Source: Lujinxingiaceae bacterium (lineage in GTDB: Bacteria > Myxococcota_A > Bradymonadia > Bradymonadales > Bradymonadaceae). From it: a stretch of 64,000 bases of DNA. The notes below the pieces were generated by a model that searched no databases, was not told where the DNA came from, and saw nothing but the letters and a program-made list of their open reading frames with translations. Location: assembly GCA_013697635.1 (NCBI GenBank), contig JACCWM010000201.1:62001-126000 (forward strand), in the 5' to 3' direction. Each line of letters starts with the position of its first letter. Position 1 is the first letter of the stretch. Below are positions 33,535-42,158 of this stretch, one piece after another. The position numbers and the translations under genes are program-made.

Positions 33535-36300
33535 CTAGCGCAACCAGGCCTCGAGATCGTTGACCAGCCCCGGGCCAGGCTTGCCCTCGAGGGCGCCAAA
33601 GACAGCCTTTGCTTCGTCGAGACGCTCGGCGCGCACCAGCAAGATGGTGCGCAGCTCCAGGGCGCGCCTTGCATAGGCCGAGCCTGCGCCGACTCTTTGC
33701 AACGCCTCCTGGCACTGCTCGCTGGCCAGGCGCTCATACACACAGCGTACGCCCTGATGGTACCAGTCTTCGTCGGTCCACTCGGCTTTGCCGAGCGTCG
33801 TGGATTCGAGGGCGCGCACAAAGTCCGCATCGCTGTCGAGCATCCAGAGCAGGAAGTGGCGGCCGAACGCGTGGTCCATCGCCGCAAAGATGTGCTCGAC
33901 CTTGAGCGGGTGGTCGATGTCGAACTGGGCAAACGAGCCCTGGTTGAGCGCGAGCAGGGCAAGATGTTGGAAGTCAAACCACGTGCTCACGGCCTCGCGA
34001 ACGCTCTCGGCCATCCAGCGCTCGATGAGCGTGCTTTGAGCAAAGCGTTGTTTTACGTCAGGGCCCGGCACGGTCCAGTCCTCGTAGATCGAGCGCCAGG
34101 TCTCGTAGGCAAGGCCCGAGCGCAGGATCTTGTGTGGATCGTCGTCGATGACGGCCGCCACGTCCTTGAGCTGGGGGTGGAGATAGTCGTAGTCGGCGAC
34201 AAAGAGCGCGAGCACCTGCTCGGGGGTCTCGAATCCCAGGTTGCGAAGCTCCGCGAGATCGCCAAGCTGCAGCCAGCGCGCGGCGAGCGCGGCGCCACTG
34301 AGCTTTTCATTGAAGCCGCGGCTGCCCACGGCCATCAAATCCGTGCCGGCGCCGCTCCAAAGCGAGCAGTCCTCGAAGACGTCACAAAAGGCGCGCATCA
34401 CGGTCGCGCCCGAGCCGCCGACCAGCCCGTGCAGGGGCAGCCAATAGGTGACCATGCCGCCAGGCTTGAGCCGCGAGTGGATAAGCTCGAAGTACTCGCG
34501 AGTGTACAGGCTGACGATGCCAGCATTGGACGGCGGCGGCGGCTCACTGGTGATCAGATCGTAGCGCTGGGCCGTGGTCTCGAGGTAGTGGCGCCCGTCT
34601 TCGACGTGCAGCGAGACGCGCGGGCTGCGCAGCGGATTTTGCGTCGGATCGGGGTAGACCTCGTCGCTGAGCGTGAAGATATCCTTGGAGATGTCGACGA
34701 CATCGATGTGGCCTGTGGCCGGCGAATCGGTGAGCGCCTTGGCCGTCTGCCCGACGCCAAAGCTTATCAGCAGCGTGTGCTCCATCTCGCCTTTGAGCAG
34801 CACGGGCAAATAGACGTAGATCTTCATGTAGCGGCGCGCGTGCACGTTCGATGCGCTCATCGAATAGCCGTTGGTCACCAGGCGAATCGAGTGTCGCTGG
34901 CCGGCCACCTGGCGCTCGATCAAGACGCCGGTCTCGGTCAGCCCCTCGTGAACGGCCAAGATCACGCCGTTGTCGACGCGGCTGGCCAGATTGTCGTAGT
35001 GCGGCGCCATGGCGTTTTGCCATGGGAAGACCACCACGATCACGACAAAGGCGCCCAGCGCCAGACGACCGGTCTTTTGCTGCCAGTAGCCTCGCTGCCA
35101 TGCGATCAGGGCGCCGAGCGCGTACAGACAGGCCAACGCCCCGACGCTGGCACCGGCGCCGACCATGGGCAACAGCACAAAGGCGGCGAGCAGCGCACCG
35201 AGCGCTGCGCCAAAGGTGTTGGCCACCGTCAGCCAACCGGTGGCCTTGCTGGCCTCGCCAAGCTTCTCGCGAATCGAGACGCCGAGCAGCGTAAAGAGCA
35301 CCCCGGAGATGGTCGAGACGGGCAGCATCAGGGTCGCCGCGTACAAAAAGATCCGATAGGCCGAGCCGGTCGTCGTCGCGTGATGAAAGAGAAAGGAGAA
35401 CATGGTCATGAACGCCGCGCAGAGCATCAGCGGCGCGATCAGGCTCGAGGCGCTCTTGTTGGAGGCGTCGAGCTTGCCACCCAAAATGCCGCCGATGCCG
35501 ATGCCCAGCAGCACCACGGCCAGCATGATCGAGAAGACCAGCGACGAGTTGGGCAAAAACAGCGCGAGGTAGCGAAACCACACCACCTCGAGCGCCAACA
35601 GCACAAAACCACAGATCGCGGCCAGCGCGACCTCGGCCGACACGCCTTTGACCGGAGTTGGCGCGTGGTCGACAGGCTCGGGCTCGACCTGAAAGCGCGG
35701 CGAGAGGCCCAGCGCGACGGCTGCCGCGACCAAGTTGACGCCGCCGGCGACCAGCGCGCTGCCAAAGATGCCAAACGAGCCGATCAACCAGAAGTCAACG
35801 AGCAGCGCTCCGGCGACGGCTCCCAGCGTATTGGCTCCGTAGAGCATGCCCAGCACGTCGCCAAAGTCCTCGCGGCTGCGGCTTAGCCCGCGCGCCATCA
35901 AGGGCAAGGTGGCGCCCATGCAGCAGGCCGGCACCAGAAACAGGGCAAAGGCGCTGACAAGGCGCAAGCTCTGCGCCGGTGCGCTCGAGCTGCCCATCGC
36001 AGCGATCAGTGAAACCAACCAGCTCTGAATCTCCGGGATCCACCAGAGCAGGGCAACGCCAGAGAGCGCGATCGCGATCTCGAGCAGGCCGTAGGCTCGA
36101 AGCGGCGCCCGAACTCGAATGCCAAAGCGCGCCGTGATGGCGTTGCCCAGGCCCAGGCCGGTCATGAAGGCGGCCAGGGTCAGGCTCGAGGCCCAGACGC
36201 TGTTGCCGACGACAAGCCCGAGTCGGTAGAACCACAGGGTTTGGAAGACCAGCGCGGAGAAGCCGGAGAGAAACAAAATGGGGAAAAGCAGGCGCTTCAT
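33535..36300 (-). CDS. Membrane protein fused to a spermidine-synthase-like domain (921 aa)
   Basis: Residues 1-430 form 12 or more helices, starting MKRLLFPILFLSGFSALVFQ, the hallmark of the fused transporter/spermidine-synthase group. A Rossmann methyltransferase-like domain follows at about 450-660: LLISFGVGQTAKAL (motif I, normally Gly-Gly-Gly-Asp-Gly), IDVVDISKDI, VEDGRHYLETT and ITSEPPPPSNAGIVSLYT. The catalytic Asp-Ser-x-Asp-Pro of true spermidine synthases is Ser-Glu-Pro here, so aminopropyl transfer is doubtful. The final 200 residues are a helical, TPR-like tail. It sits between the two metallohydrolases. Start ATG at 36300 removes nine codons of poor leader. Confidence 0.8.
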   Translation of the reverse strand: MKRLLFPILFLSGFSALVFQTLWFYRLGLVVGNSVWASSLTLAAFMTGLGLGNAITARFGIRVRAPLRAYGLLEIAIALSGVALLWWIPEIQSWLVSLIAAMGSSSAPAQSLRLVSAFALFLVPACCMGATLPLMARGLSRSREDFGDVLGMLYGANTLGAVAGALLVDFWLIGSFGIFGSALVAGGVNLVAAAVALGLSPRFQVEPEPVDHAPTPVKGVSAEVALAAICGFVLLALEVVWFRYLALFLPNSSLVFSIMLAVVLLGIGIGGILGGKLDASNKSASSLIAPLMLCAAFMTMFSFLFHHATTTGSAYRIFLYAATLMLPVSTISGVLFTLLGVSIREKLGEASKATGWLTVANTFGAALGALLAAFVLLPMVGAGASVGALACLYALGALIAWQRGYWQQKTGRLALGAFVVIVVVFPWQNAMAPHYDNLASRVDNGVILAVHEGLTETGVLIERQVAGQRHSIRLVTNGYSMSASNVHARRYMKIYVYLPVLLKGEMEHTLLISFGVGQTAKALTDSPATGHIDVVDISKDIFTLSDEVYPDPTQNPLRSPRVSLHVEDGRHYLETTAQRYDLITSEPPPPSNAGIVSLYTREYFELIHSRLKPGGMVTYWLPLHGLVGGSGATVMRAFCDVFEDCSLWSGAGTDLMAVGSRGFNEKLSGAALAARWLQLGDLAELRNLGFETPEQVLALFVADYDYLHPQLKDVAAVIDDDPHKILRSGLAYETWRSIYEDWTVPGPDVKQRFAQSTLIERWMAESVREAVSTWFDFQHLALLALNQGSFAQFDIDHPLKVEHIFAAMDHAFGRHFLLWMLDSDADFVRALESTTLGKAEWTDEDWYHQGVRCVYERLASEQCQEALQRVGAGSAYARRALELRTILLVRAERLDEAKAVFGALEGKPGPGLVNDLEAWLR

Positions 36301-36352
36301 CAAGATCCTGGCTGGAGCGGAGGCCATCGGTGAGGGCTATGGTCCCGAGCGG

Positions 36353-39300
36353 TCAATGCCCTCCGCACTGCAGGCTATGCATGACCTGCCTGATCTCGCG
36401 CGGCGTCAACTCGCGATCGACGCTGGCATCGGTCGGCGCGGCGCGCAGCTTCGCGATCAGGGGCGCCGGCGTTTGAGCGAGCGCGGCCAGATGCGGGTTG
36501 TTGTATCCGCCGCCATCGGCGTCGAGATAGATCGGGTTGGAGAAGGCGAACGGGCGCACACCGCGCGACGGCAACACCGGGAACATCGTTGGGCCCTGGG
36601 CGCCTTGCAAAACGAAGACGGCATAGGCATCGACGGCGGTGTCGAGGGTGACGGTGACGACCTTCTCATAGCGGCGATGCACGCTTGTGCCGGTGGCGAC
36701 CTCGACGAGGTCGTCGGGGCCAAGCGCGATCGAGAAGCTCTGGGTCGGCGTGACGGGGCTTGCGTCGTAGGCGCCGGGCGCGGTGACAACGCCGTCGGCG
36801 TTCATGAACAAGTCGAGGCGGTCGACCTTCATCCACTCCGGGACTTCGATGTGGACGTCGACGGTGACCGGCTCGCCGTTGGTGGCAAGCGTGTCGCCGA
36901 TGAGGGCGGTTTGCTCGGTGCTGTTGGTGGCGAGCAGGCGAAAGAAGGGGCCGTTGGTGCCGATGGCTCGGCCCTGGTTGATCGCGGCGATGAAGCTCGG
37001 GCTGTCAAAGCTTGTGGCCGTGTCATGGGCTTCGGGCACGAAGACAAACGTGCGCGGCACGCCGCCCATGGTGCTGCCGTAGAGATTGTGGGTGTCGGTG
37101 ACGGCCGTGGCCGTGACGTGCATTCCGCGCCCGAGCAGGGTGAACCACCAGCGGCCCACGCCCCAGAAGCGCTCGGTGCTGTGGCCGTTGAGCAGCTCCA
37201 TGGCGGTGAAGTCGTCGGACCACATGCCGGTCTCGCCTGTGTCGGGGTCGGCCGTGGCCTGGACGCGCATCTGGACGGGGTCGCCGTAGGTGAGGCCGCG
37301 CAGCACGTCGGCCTGGGCCAAAAAGCTCGAGTTGGGGTGGTTGATCTGGACGACCTGCTCGCCGTCGTGGGCCCGAACCCAGGCGAAGAGATCGGCGGGG
37401 GCGACGGCCGGCTCGGCGCCGTTGCCCCAGTCAAAGGCGCCGCCGCGAAGCGCGTCCGGGTCGTGTACGACCGGAAAGCCGTTGAAATGGCCGATGTCGC
37501 TGGTCGTGATCTCGGTGCCGACGACCGTGACGATCTCGGCCTGGGCGCCGATCGCGGCCACGGCCGGTGCAAAGTCGGTGATCACGTCGTGGTCGGTGCT
37601 GACGACCACGTCGACGCCCTCGACCAAAAAGGTGAGGATGCGGTCGATGTTGGCCACGGAGCTGTCGGGAGAGGCGATCGCGTGCACGTGAAAATCCGCG
37701 CTCAGCGCGCCTCTGGTGTCGAGCACGCGGGCGATCTCGGCCTCGAGCGAGACCGCCTCGCCGGCTGCAATCGTGAGCAGGTGGCCGCCGGCGCTCAGGG
37801 CGTCGTAGGGCCAGACCGACCACTCCATGCCGCGGCTGACCACGACGCGGTAGGTTCCGGCGGGCAAGTCGAAGCTGTGGTCGCCGCTGACGCCGATCCA
37901 CTCGATCAAGGCAAAGTCGGCAGGCAGCTTGTGAAAGTTCACTTCTTTCTCGCGCGAGGTGGGCTTATTGGGGCAGGGGCCCTCGCACAAGACCGAGACG
38001 CGCGCCGGGGTTGGCTGCCCGTCGGGAGTGCGCACCGAGACGGTGATCGTGGCCGGCAACTCGAGCACGATCGCGCTCACGTCGGTGGTCTGCGCGTTGA
38101 GCACGCTGGCCGCCGCTGGTGCAAGGGTTGGGCGGCCTACAAGGCGCGCGCTGACCGTGTAGTCGCCCACCGGCGCGCGCATGCTGTAGCGGCCATCGGC
38201 GCCGCTGAGCGCCTGGTTCATCGTGCGATTCTTGGCGTCGGTGGCCGAGACGCGCGCGCCTTCGACCCCCAAACCCTCGCCGTCGACGACGATGCCCGCG
38301 AGCACGCCGGTATCCACGCCTTGGAGGGGATAGACGGTGTCGAGCACTGTGGAGAGCGCGCCGTCACCGGCAAAGATCCAGTGTTCGGCGGCGCTTACGT
38401 CGCCGGCCTTGAGATGGTGCAAGCCCTCGAGTAGCGGCAGGCGCGAGGGATGGGTGAGCAACAACTGAATGATGTCGGTGCGGCCCAGCACCGAGGCCGC
38501 AACACCGGCGATCGTCAGATAGCCGCCGGCGATGGGCAGGTCGGCCTCGAGGTGATCGAAGGGCTTGGGCACGTAGGCAAAGCTCGACTTCTCGCTTTGA
38601 AACATCAAAAAGGGCAGCACGTCGGGGTTGGGGTTGGCCAGGCCGAGGTCGCCGTAACCAAAGCCGCCCAGGCTGCCCAGCGGATTGAAGTAGCCGCCGG
38701 TGCCATGCGAGACGATCAGGTGGCTGACGGCGATGTCCAGCTGACTGTCGCCGTCGTTTCGCATCGCCGTGAGCACGCGCACGCCGTCGTCACCGGGGCG
38801 AAGCACATAGTAGACGGTCACGGTCATCGGCAACAGGCCATCGGGGCGCAAACGAAACTGGGAAGCGAGCTGCGGGCTGACCTGGGCGACCATCGAGGCC
38901 AGGTTTAAGAAGTCGAGCAATTCGGTTCGCCCGGTGACAGCGAGCACGGCATAACCCTCGCTGCCGTCGTGCAAGATCTCGAAGCGCTCGGGCTTGAGCG
39001 TCTGGTCGGCATTGAGAAACAAGCAAATCTCGCCGAGCACGTCCTCGGTGTCCGGTGCGCCCAGATACTGGGCATCGATCACATTACCACCCCACGGACA
39101 CGGACTCATCGCGCGCCGGTCGTTTTGCACCAAAAAGCGCGCGCCGTCGTTCTCCAAGACGAAGTCGCCCAGCCCACCGGCCGCCCCCTCGCCGTCAAGC
39201 AGCTCGCTGGCGTTGGTGACCTGGTAGAGGCGCACGGTGCCGGTCGGATTCGGTGCATCGGCGACAAATGCCCCAAGGTCGAAGTCTACCGGCGTGCCCG

Positions 39301-39514
39301 GCAGGGGCCGCGGGCCGGCGTCGATGCCGCTGTCCGCATCCGTGCTCGCGTCCGGTGTATGGGTCGCATCGATGTCGGATTGCTCGCCCAGATCGTCGTT
39401 TTGGGCGTCCAGTGAGGCGTCCGGTGTCTGGGGCGTCGGATCGGGATCGTCGGAGCAGGCCAGCGGGAGCAAACTTGCGAGGAGAAGCGCTGCGAGGAGG
39501 GAGTGGCGGGTCAT
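36353..39514 (-). CDS. Secreted CehA/McbA-type (PHP) metallohydrolase lipoprotein (1053 aa), paralogue 2
   Basis: Close paralogue of the protein at 30292-33447 along its whole length: lipobox LLPLACSDD, Asp-rich linker, the same first domain, a carboxypeptidase-regulatory-like module (LAGIVVDGEGLGVEGARVSA), then a PHP domain near residue 605 with SADFHVHAI, STDHDVITDF, SDIGHFNGF and QINHPNSSF. The end MHSLQCGGH matches the end of paralogue 1. All metal-ligand motifs are intact in both copies, so both are likely active. GGAG lies 7 bases before the ATG. First gene of the leftward group; 52 bases separate it from the fusion gene. Confidence 0.78.
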   Translation of the reverse strand: MTRHSLLAALLLASLLPLACSDDPDPTPQTPDASLDAQNDDLGEQSDIDATHTPDASTDADSGIDAGPRPLPGTPVDFDLGAFVADAPNPTGTVRLYQVTNASELLDGEGAAGGLGDFVLENDGARFLVQNDRRAMSPCPWGGNVIDAQYLGAPDTEDVLGEICLFLNADQTLKPERFEILHDGSEGYAVLAVTGRTELLDFLNLASMVAQVSPQLASQFRLRPDGLLPMTVTVYYVLRPGDDGVRVLTAMRNDGDSQLDIAVSHLIVSHGTGGYFNPLGSLGGFGYGDLGLANPNPDVLPFLMFQSEKSSFAYVPKPFDHLEADLPIAGGYLTIAGVAASVLGRTDIIQLLLTHPSRLPLLEGLHHLKAGDVSAAEHWIFAGDGALSTVLDTVYPLQGVDTGVLAGIVVDGEGLGVEGARVSATDAKNRTMNQALSGADGRYSMRAPVGDYTVSARLVGRPTLAPAAASVLNAQTTDVSAIVLELPATITVSVRTPDGQPTPARVSVLCEGPCPNKPTSREKEVNFHKLPADFALIEWIGVSGDHSFDLPAGTYRVVVSRGMEWSVWPYDALSAGGHLLTIAAGEAVSLEAEIARVLDTRGALSADFHVHAIASPDSSVANIDRILTFLVEGVDVVVSTDHDVITDFAPAVAAIGAQAEIVTVVGTEITTSDIGHFNGFPVVHDPDALRGGAFDWGNGAEPAVAPADLFAWVRAHDGEQVVQINHPNSSFLAQADVLRGLTYGDPVQMRVQATADPDTGETGMWSDDFTAMELLNGHSTERFWGVGRWWFTLLGRGMHVTATAVTDTHNLYGSTMGGVPRTFVFVPEAHDTATSFDSPSFIAAINQGRAIGTNGPFFRLLATNSTEQTALIGDTLATNGEPVTVDVHIEVPEWMKVDRLDLFMNADGVVTAPGAYDASPVTPTQSFSIALGPDDLVEVATGTSVHRRYEKVVTVTLDTAVDAYAVFVLQGAQGPTMFPVLPSRGVRPFAFSNPIYLDADGGGYNNPHLAALAQTPAPLIAKLRAAPTDASVDRELTPREIRQVMHSLQCGGH

Positions 39515-39701
39515 GGTGTTGCTCCATTGGGGCGTTGGCGAGTACCTGGGTCGCCATTATTGCCAAAATCGGGGTGCTTGTACAAGTGGGGCGCTCATTG
39601 CGGGCAAATAACGGCGTTGAATATCTGGTCATTGGCCGCTGTTCGGGGTATGAAGAGTGCCCTTTGCGAGTTCAAGAAAACGAGTTGCTGACGAAATCAT
39701 C

Positions 39702-40448
39702 ATGTCCATGACCGAGGAAGACCTCAACGCTTTCAAGCGAATTGGCCGCATTGTCGGGCTGACCATCCAGGAGATGGCCCACCATCTCGAGCCGGGGATT
39801 ACCACCCTCGAGCTCGACGTGATCGGCCGCGCCTTTTTGGACAAGCACGGCGCCCGCTCGGCGCCCGAGCTGGTCTACCGCTTCCCGGGCGCGACCTGCA
39901 TCAGCGTCAACGACGAGGCCGCCCACGGCGTGCCGGGCCCACGCGTCGTGCAACGCGGCGACCTGGTGAACATCGACGTCTCGGCCGAGCTCGACGGCTA
40001 CTACGCAGACTCCGGCGCCTCCTTTGGCGTGCCGCCCGTGGCGATCGAGGCCCAGCAACTGCTCGACGCCACGCGCGAGGCGCTGCAAAAGGCGCTCGGT
40101 GTGGCGCGCGCGGGCTTGCCCATTCAGATGGTCGGGCGCGTCGTCGAAAACTTTGCGCGCGACCGCGGCTACACGATCATTCGCAACCTGGGCGGCCACG
40201 GCATCGGGCGAAAGCTGCACCAGGAGCCCAACTTCATACCGCACCACTACGATCGAACCGAAAAACGCCGCTTTGTCGAGGGCACGGTCTTGACGCTCGA
40301 GCCGTTTTTGTCGACCGGCGCGATCGACGTCACCGAGCAGTCCGACGGCTGGACGCTCAAGACGCCCAACGGCGAGTTGAGCGCGCAGTTCGAGCACACG
40401 ATGATCATCACCCGTGGCAAGCCTATCTTGCTGACCGAAGTCGTCTGA
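39702..40448 (+). CDS. map: Type I methionine aminopeptidase
   Basis: Cytosolic enzyme of 248 aa that removes the initiator Met from new proteins. The pita-bread fold motifs are present: HGVPGPRVVQRGDLVNID (His), DGYYADSGASF (two Asp ligands), LGGHGIGRKLHQEP (His), VLTLEPFLS (Glu) and AQFEHTMIIT (Glu). The start at the ATG of MSMTEEDLN is chosen because upstream residues are not family-like; a second ATG two codons on is possible. No clear Shine-Dalgarno is seen. The stop codon lies in the first unit of a 41-bp tandem repeat. Confidence 0.92.
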   Translation: MSMTEEDLNAFKRIGRIVGLTIQEMAHHLEPGITTLELDVIGRAFLDKHGARSAPELVYRFPGATCISVNDEAAHGVPGPRVVQRGDLVNIDVSAELDGYYADSGASFGVPPVAIEAQQLLDATREALQKALGVARAGLPIQMVGRVVENFARDRGYTIIRNLGGHGIGRKLHQEPNFIPHHYDRTEKRRFVEGTVLTLEPFLSTGAIDVTEQSDGWTLKTPNGELSAQFEHTMIITRGKPILLTEVV

Positions 40449-40586
40449 GCGACGCAGCTCGCCTCAAACGCTTGCGAAACACCTTCTGAGCGACTCAGCT
40501 CGCCACAAAGGCGTGCGAAACACCTTCTGAGCGACTCAGCTCGCCTCAAACGTTTACAAGACACCTTCTGAGCGACTCAGCTCGCG
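40445..40586 (+). repeat. 41-bp tandem repeat, about 3.5 copies, at the 3' end of map
   Basis: Units start at 40445, 40486, 40527 and 40568 (partial), each with tctgagcgac, cagctcgcc and gaaacacct or gacacct. The period is exactly 41. The first unit contains the map stop codon (tga at 40446-40448). Each unit includes gagc-gactca-gctc, a small dyad. Role unknown. Confidence 0.9.
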
Positions 40587-40618
40587 ATCCGCACGATTGG
40601 GCCGTGGTGAGCGGCCGC

Positions 40619-40649
40619 AAAAACCCTTCGCCGCGCAGCGCGGGGAGGG
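40619..40649 (-). terminator. Intrinsic terminator after lpdA
   Basis: On the minus strand a GC-rich stem (ccgcgc-t-gcgcgg with flanking ccct/aggg pairing) is followed by TTTTT. It lies 16 bases beyond the lpdA stop and ends the sucA-sucB-lpdA group. Confidence 0.8.
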
Positions 40650-40664
40650 TCAGCTGAGAATTTT

Positions 40665-42068
40665 TTAGAGATTGAGCGTGCGCCCGTCGACGGCCAGCGC
40701 GGCTTCTTTGACGGCCTCAGCGAGCGTGGGGTGGGCATGCGAGGAGCGGGCGATGTCCTCGGCGCTTGCGCCAAACTCGACGGCGACGGCCAGCTCGGCG
40801 ATCAGATCGCCGGCGCGCGGGCCGATGATGTGGGCGCCCAGGATGCGGTCGGTCTTCTCGTGGGCCAAGATTTTGACGAAGCCGTCCATGTCACCAAGCG
40901 CGCGTGCGCGGCCGTTGGCGCGAAACGGAAACTTGCCGACCTTGAAGGCGACGCCGCCCTCTTTGAGCTGGGTCTCGGTCTTGCCGACCGTGGCGATCTC
41001 GGGGTGGGTGTAGACGACGTCGGGGATCGCGTCGTAGTTGACGTGGCCGGCGATGCCGTTGATGCGCTCGACGCAGGCAACGCCTTCGTGCTCGGCCAGG
41101 TGGGCGAGCATCGGGCCGGGGATGACGTCGCCAATGGCGTAGACGCCTTTGACCGCGGTTTCGTAGTGGGCGTCGACCGGGATAAAGCCCCACTTGTTGG
41201 TCTCGAGGCCGATGTTCTCCAGGCCGAGCTTGTCGGTATAAGGCTTTCGGCCCACGCCAACGAGCAGGCGATCGCTCTCGATCGTGTGCTCCTTGCCGTC
41301 TTGCTCGTAGGTCGTGGTGACCTTGCCGTCCTTGACGCTTGCGCCGGTAACCCGCGCCTTGAACACAAATTCGATGCCCTGCTTCTCAAAGATCTTGCGC
41401 GCCGTGCGCATGAGCTCCTCGTCCATGCGCGCGCCAAAGATCTCGTGCATGTACTCAACGACGGTGACCTTGGCGCCAAGACGCGCCCAGACCGAGCCCA
41501 GCTCGAGGCCGATCACGCCGGCGCCGATCACGACCAGGTGCTCGGGCACAGCCTGAAACTCCAGCGCGCCGGTCGAGTCGACGATGTACTCCTTGTCGAG
41601 CGCGATGCCGGAGAGCTGAATCGGCTTGGAGCCGGTGGCGATCAGAATGCGCTTGGTGCTGAGCTCGCTGGTCTTTCCATCGTCGCCGGCAATCGAGACG
41701 GTGTTGACGTCCTTGATCGTCGCGTGGCCATGGAAGCCATCGATCTTGTTCTTCTTGAACAGGTAGGCCACGCCTGCAGCCGACGCATCGACGACCTCTT
41801 TTTTGCGTGCCAGCATACGCTCGAGGTTGAGCCCAACCGAGCCGATCTCGACGCCGTGCTGGGCAAAGTCGTGGCTGGCCGCCGCAAAGCGCTCGCTCGA
41901 CTCAAGCATCGCCTTGCTCGGAATGCAGCCGACGTTGAGACACGTGCCCCCGTAGGTCGCATAGCGCTCCACGCAGGCCACCTTCATCCCAAGCTGTGCT
42001 GCGCGAATCGAGGCAATATAGCCGCCAGGGCCCGAACCGATGACGACGAGATCGTAGGTATCACTCAT
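40665..42068 (-). CDS. lpdA: Dihydrolipoyl dehydrogenase (E3)
   Basis: FAD enzyme of 467 aa that reoxidises the lipoyl groups of 2-oxo acid dehydrogenases using NAD+. The FAD site is GSGPGGY, the redox disulfide is Cys43-Cys48 (GGTCLNVGCIPSK), the NAD domain is VIGAGVIGLELGSVW, and the active-site His446-Glu451 pair is in HAHPTLAEA. The ATG at 42068 is preferred to the TTG three codons upstream. It follows sucB after 90 bases that hold a strong hairpin, which may lower its expression relative to sucAB. Confidence 0.95.
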   Translation of the reverse strand: MSDTYDLVVIGSGPGGYIASIRAAQLGMKVACVERYATYGGTCLNVGCIPSKAMLESSERFAAASHDFAQHGVEIGSVGLNLERMLARKKEVVDASAAGVAYLFKKNKIDGFHGHATIKDVNTVSIAGDDGKTSELSTKRILIATGSKPIQLSGIALDKEYIVDSTGALEFQAVPEHLVVIGAGVIGLELGSVWARLGAKVTVVEYMHEIFGARMDEELMRTARKIFEKQGIEFVFKARVTGASVKDGKVTTTYEQDGKEHTIESDRLLVGVGRKPYTDKLGLENIGLETNKWGFIPVDAHYETAVKGVYAIGDVIPGPMLAHLAEHEGVACVERINGIAGHVNYDAIPDVVYTHPEIATVGKTETQLKEGGVAFKVGKFPFRANGRARALGDMDGFVKILAHEKTDRILGAHIIGPRAGDLIAELAVAVEFGASAEDIARSSHAHPTLAEAVKEAALAVDGRTLNL

Positions 42069-42089
42069 AAACTTCAACTCAAATGAATT

Positions 42090-42148
42090 CGGCGGCGGGC
42101 CGCCAGGGTCGGGTCCCCTGAGGGGCCGGCGCTGACGGCCCGCCGCCG
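42090..42148. repeat. Hairpin with 13-bp perfect arms between sucB and lpdA
   Basis: cggcggcgggccg at 42090-42102 and cggcccgccgccg at 42136-42148 are perfect reverse complements; an inner cccc/gggg stem lies in the loop. There is no T-run, so an mRNA stability or processing structure, or an extragenic palindrome, is more likely than a terminator. Confidence 0.75.
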
Positions 42149-42158
42149 AGGTGCTTGC

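Noticed and set aside
30295-38434. Several 600-800-residue frames on the plus strand opposite the two metallohydrolases and the fusion gene
   Set aside because: Antisense shadows: the minus-strand proteins have signals, motifs and Shine-Dalgarno sites; these do not.
28841-39514. Biosynthetic gene cluster for a secondary metabolite
   Set aside because: No core synthase, carrier protein or tailoring enzyme is present; the spermidine-synthase-like domain lacks key residues.
40445-40586. CRISPR array
   Set aside because: The 41-bp units are contiguous without unique spacers, and no cas genes are near.
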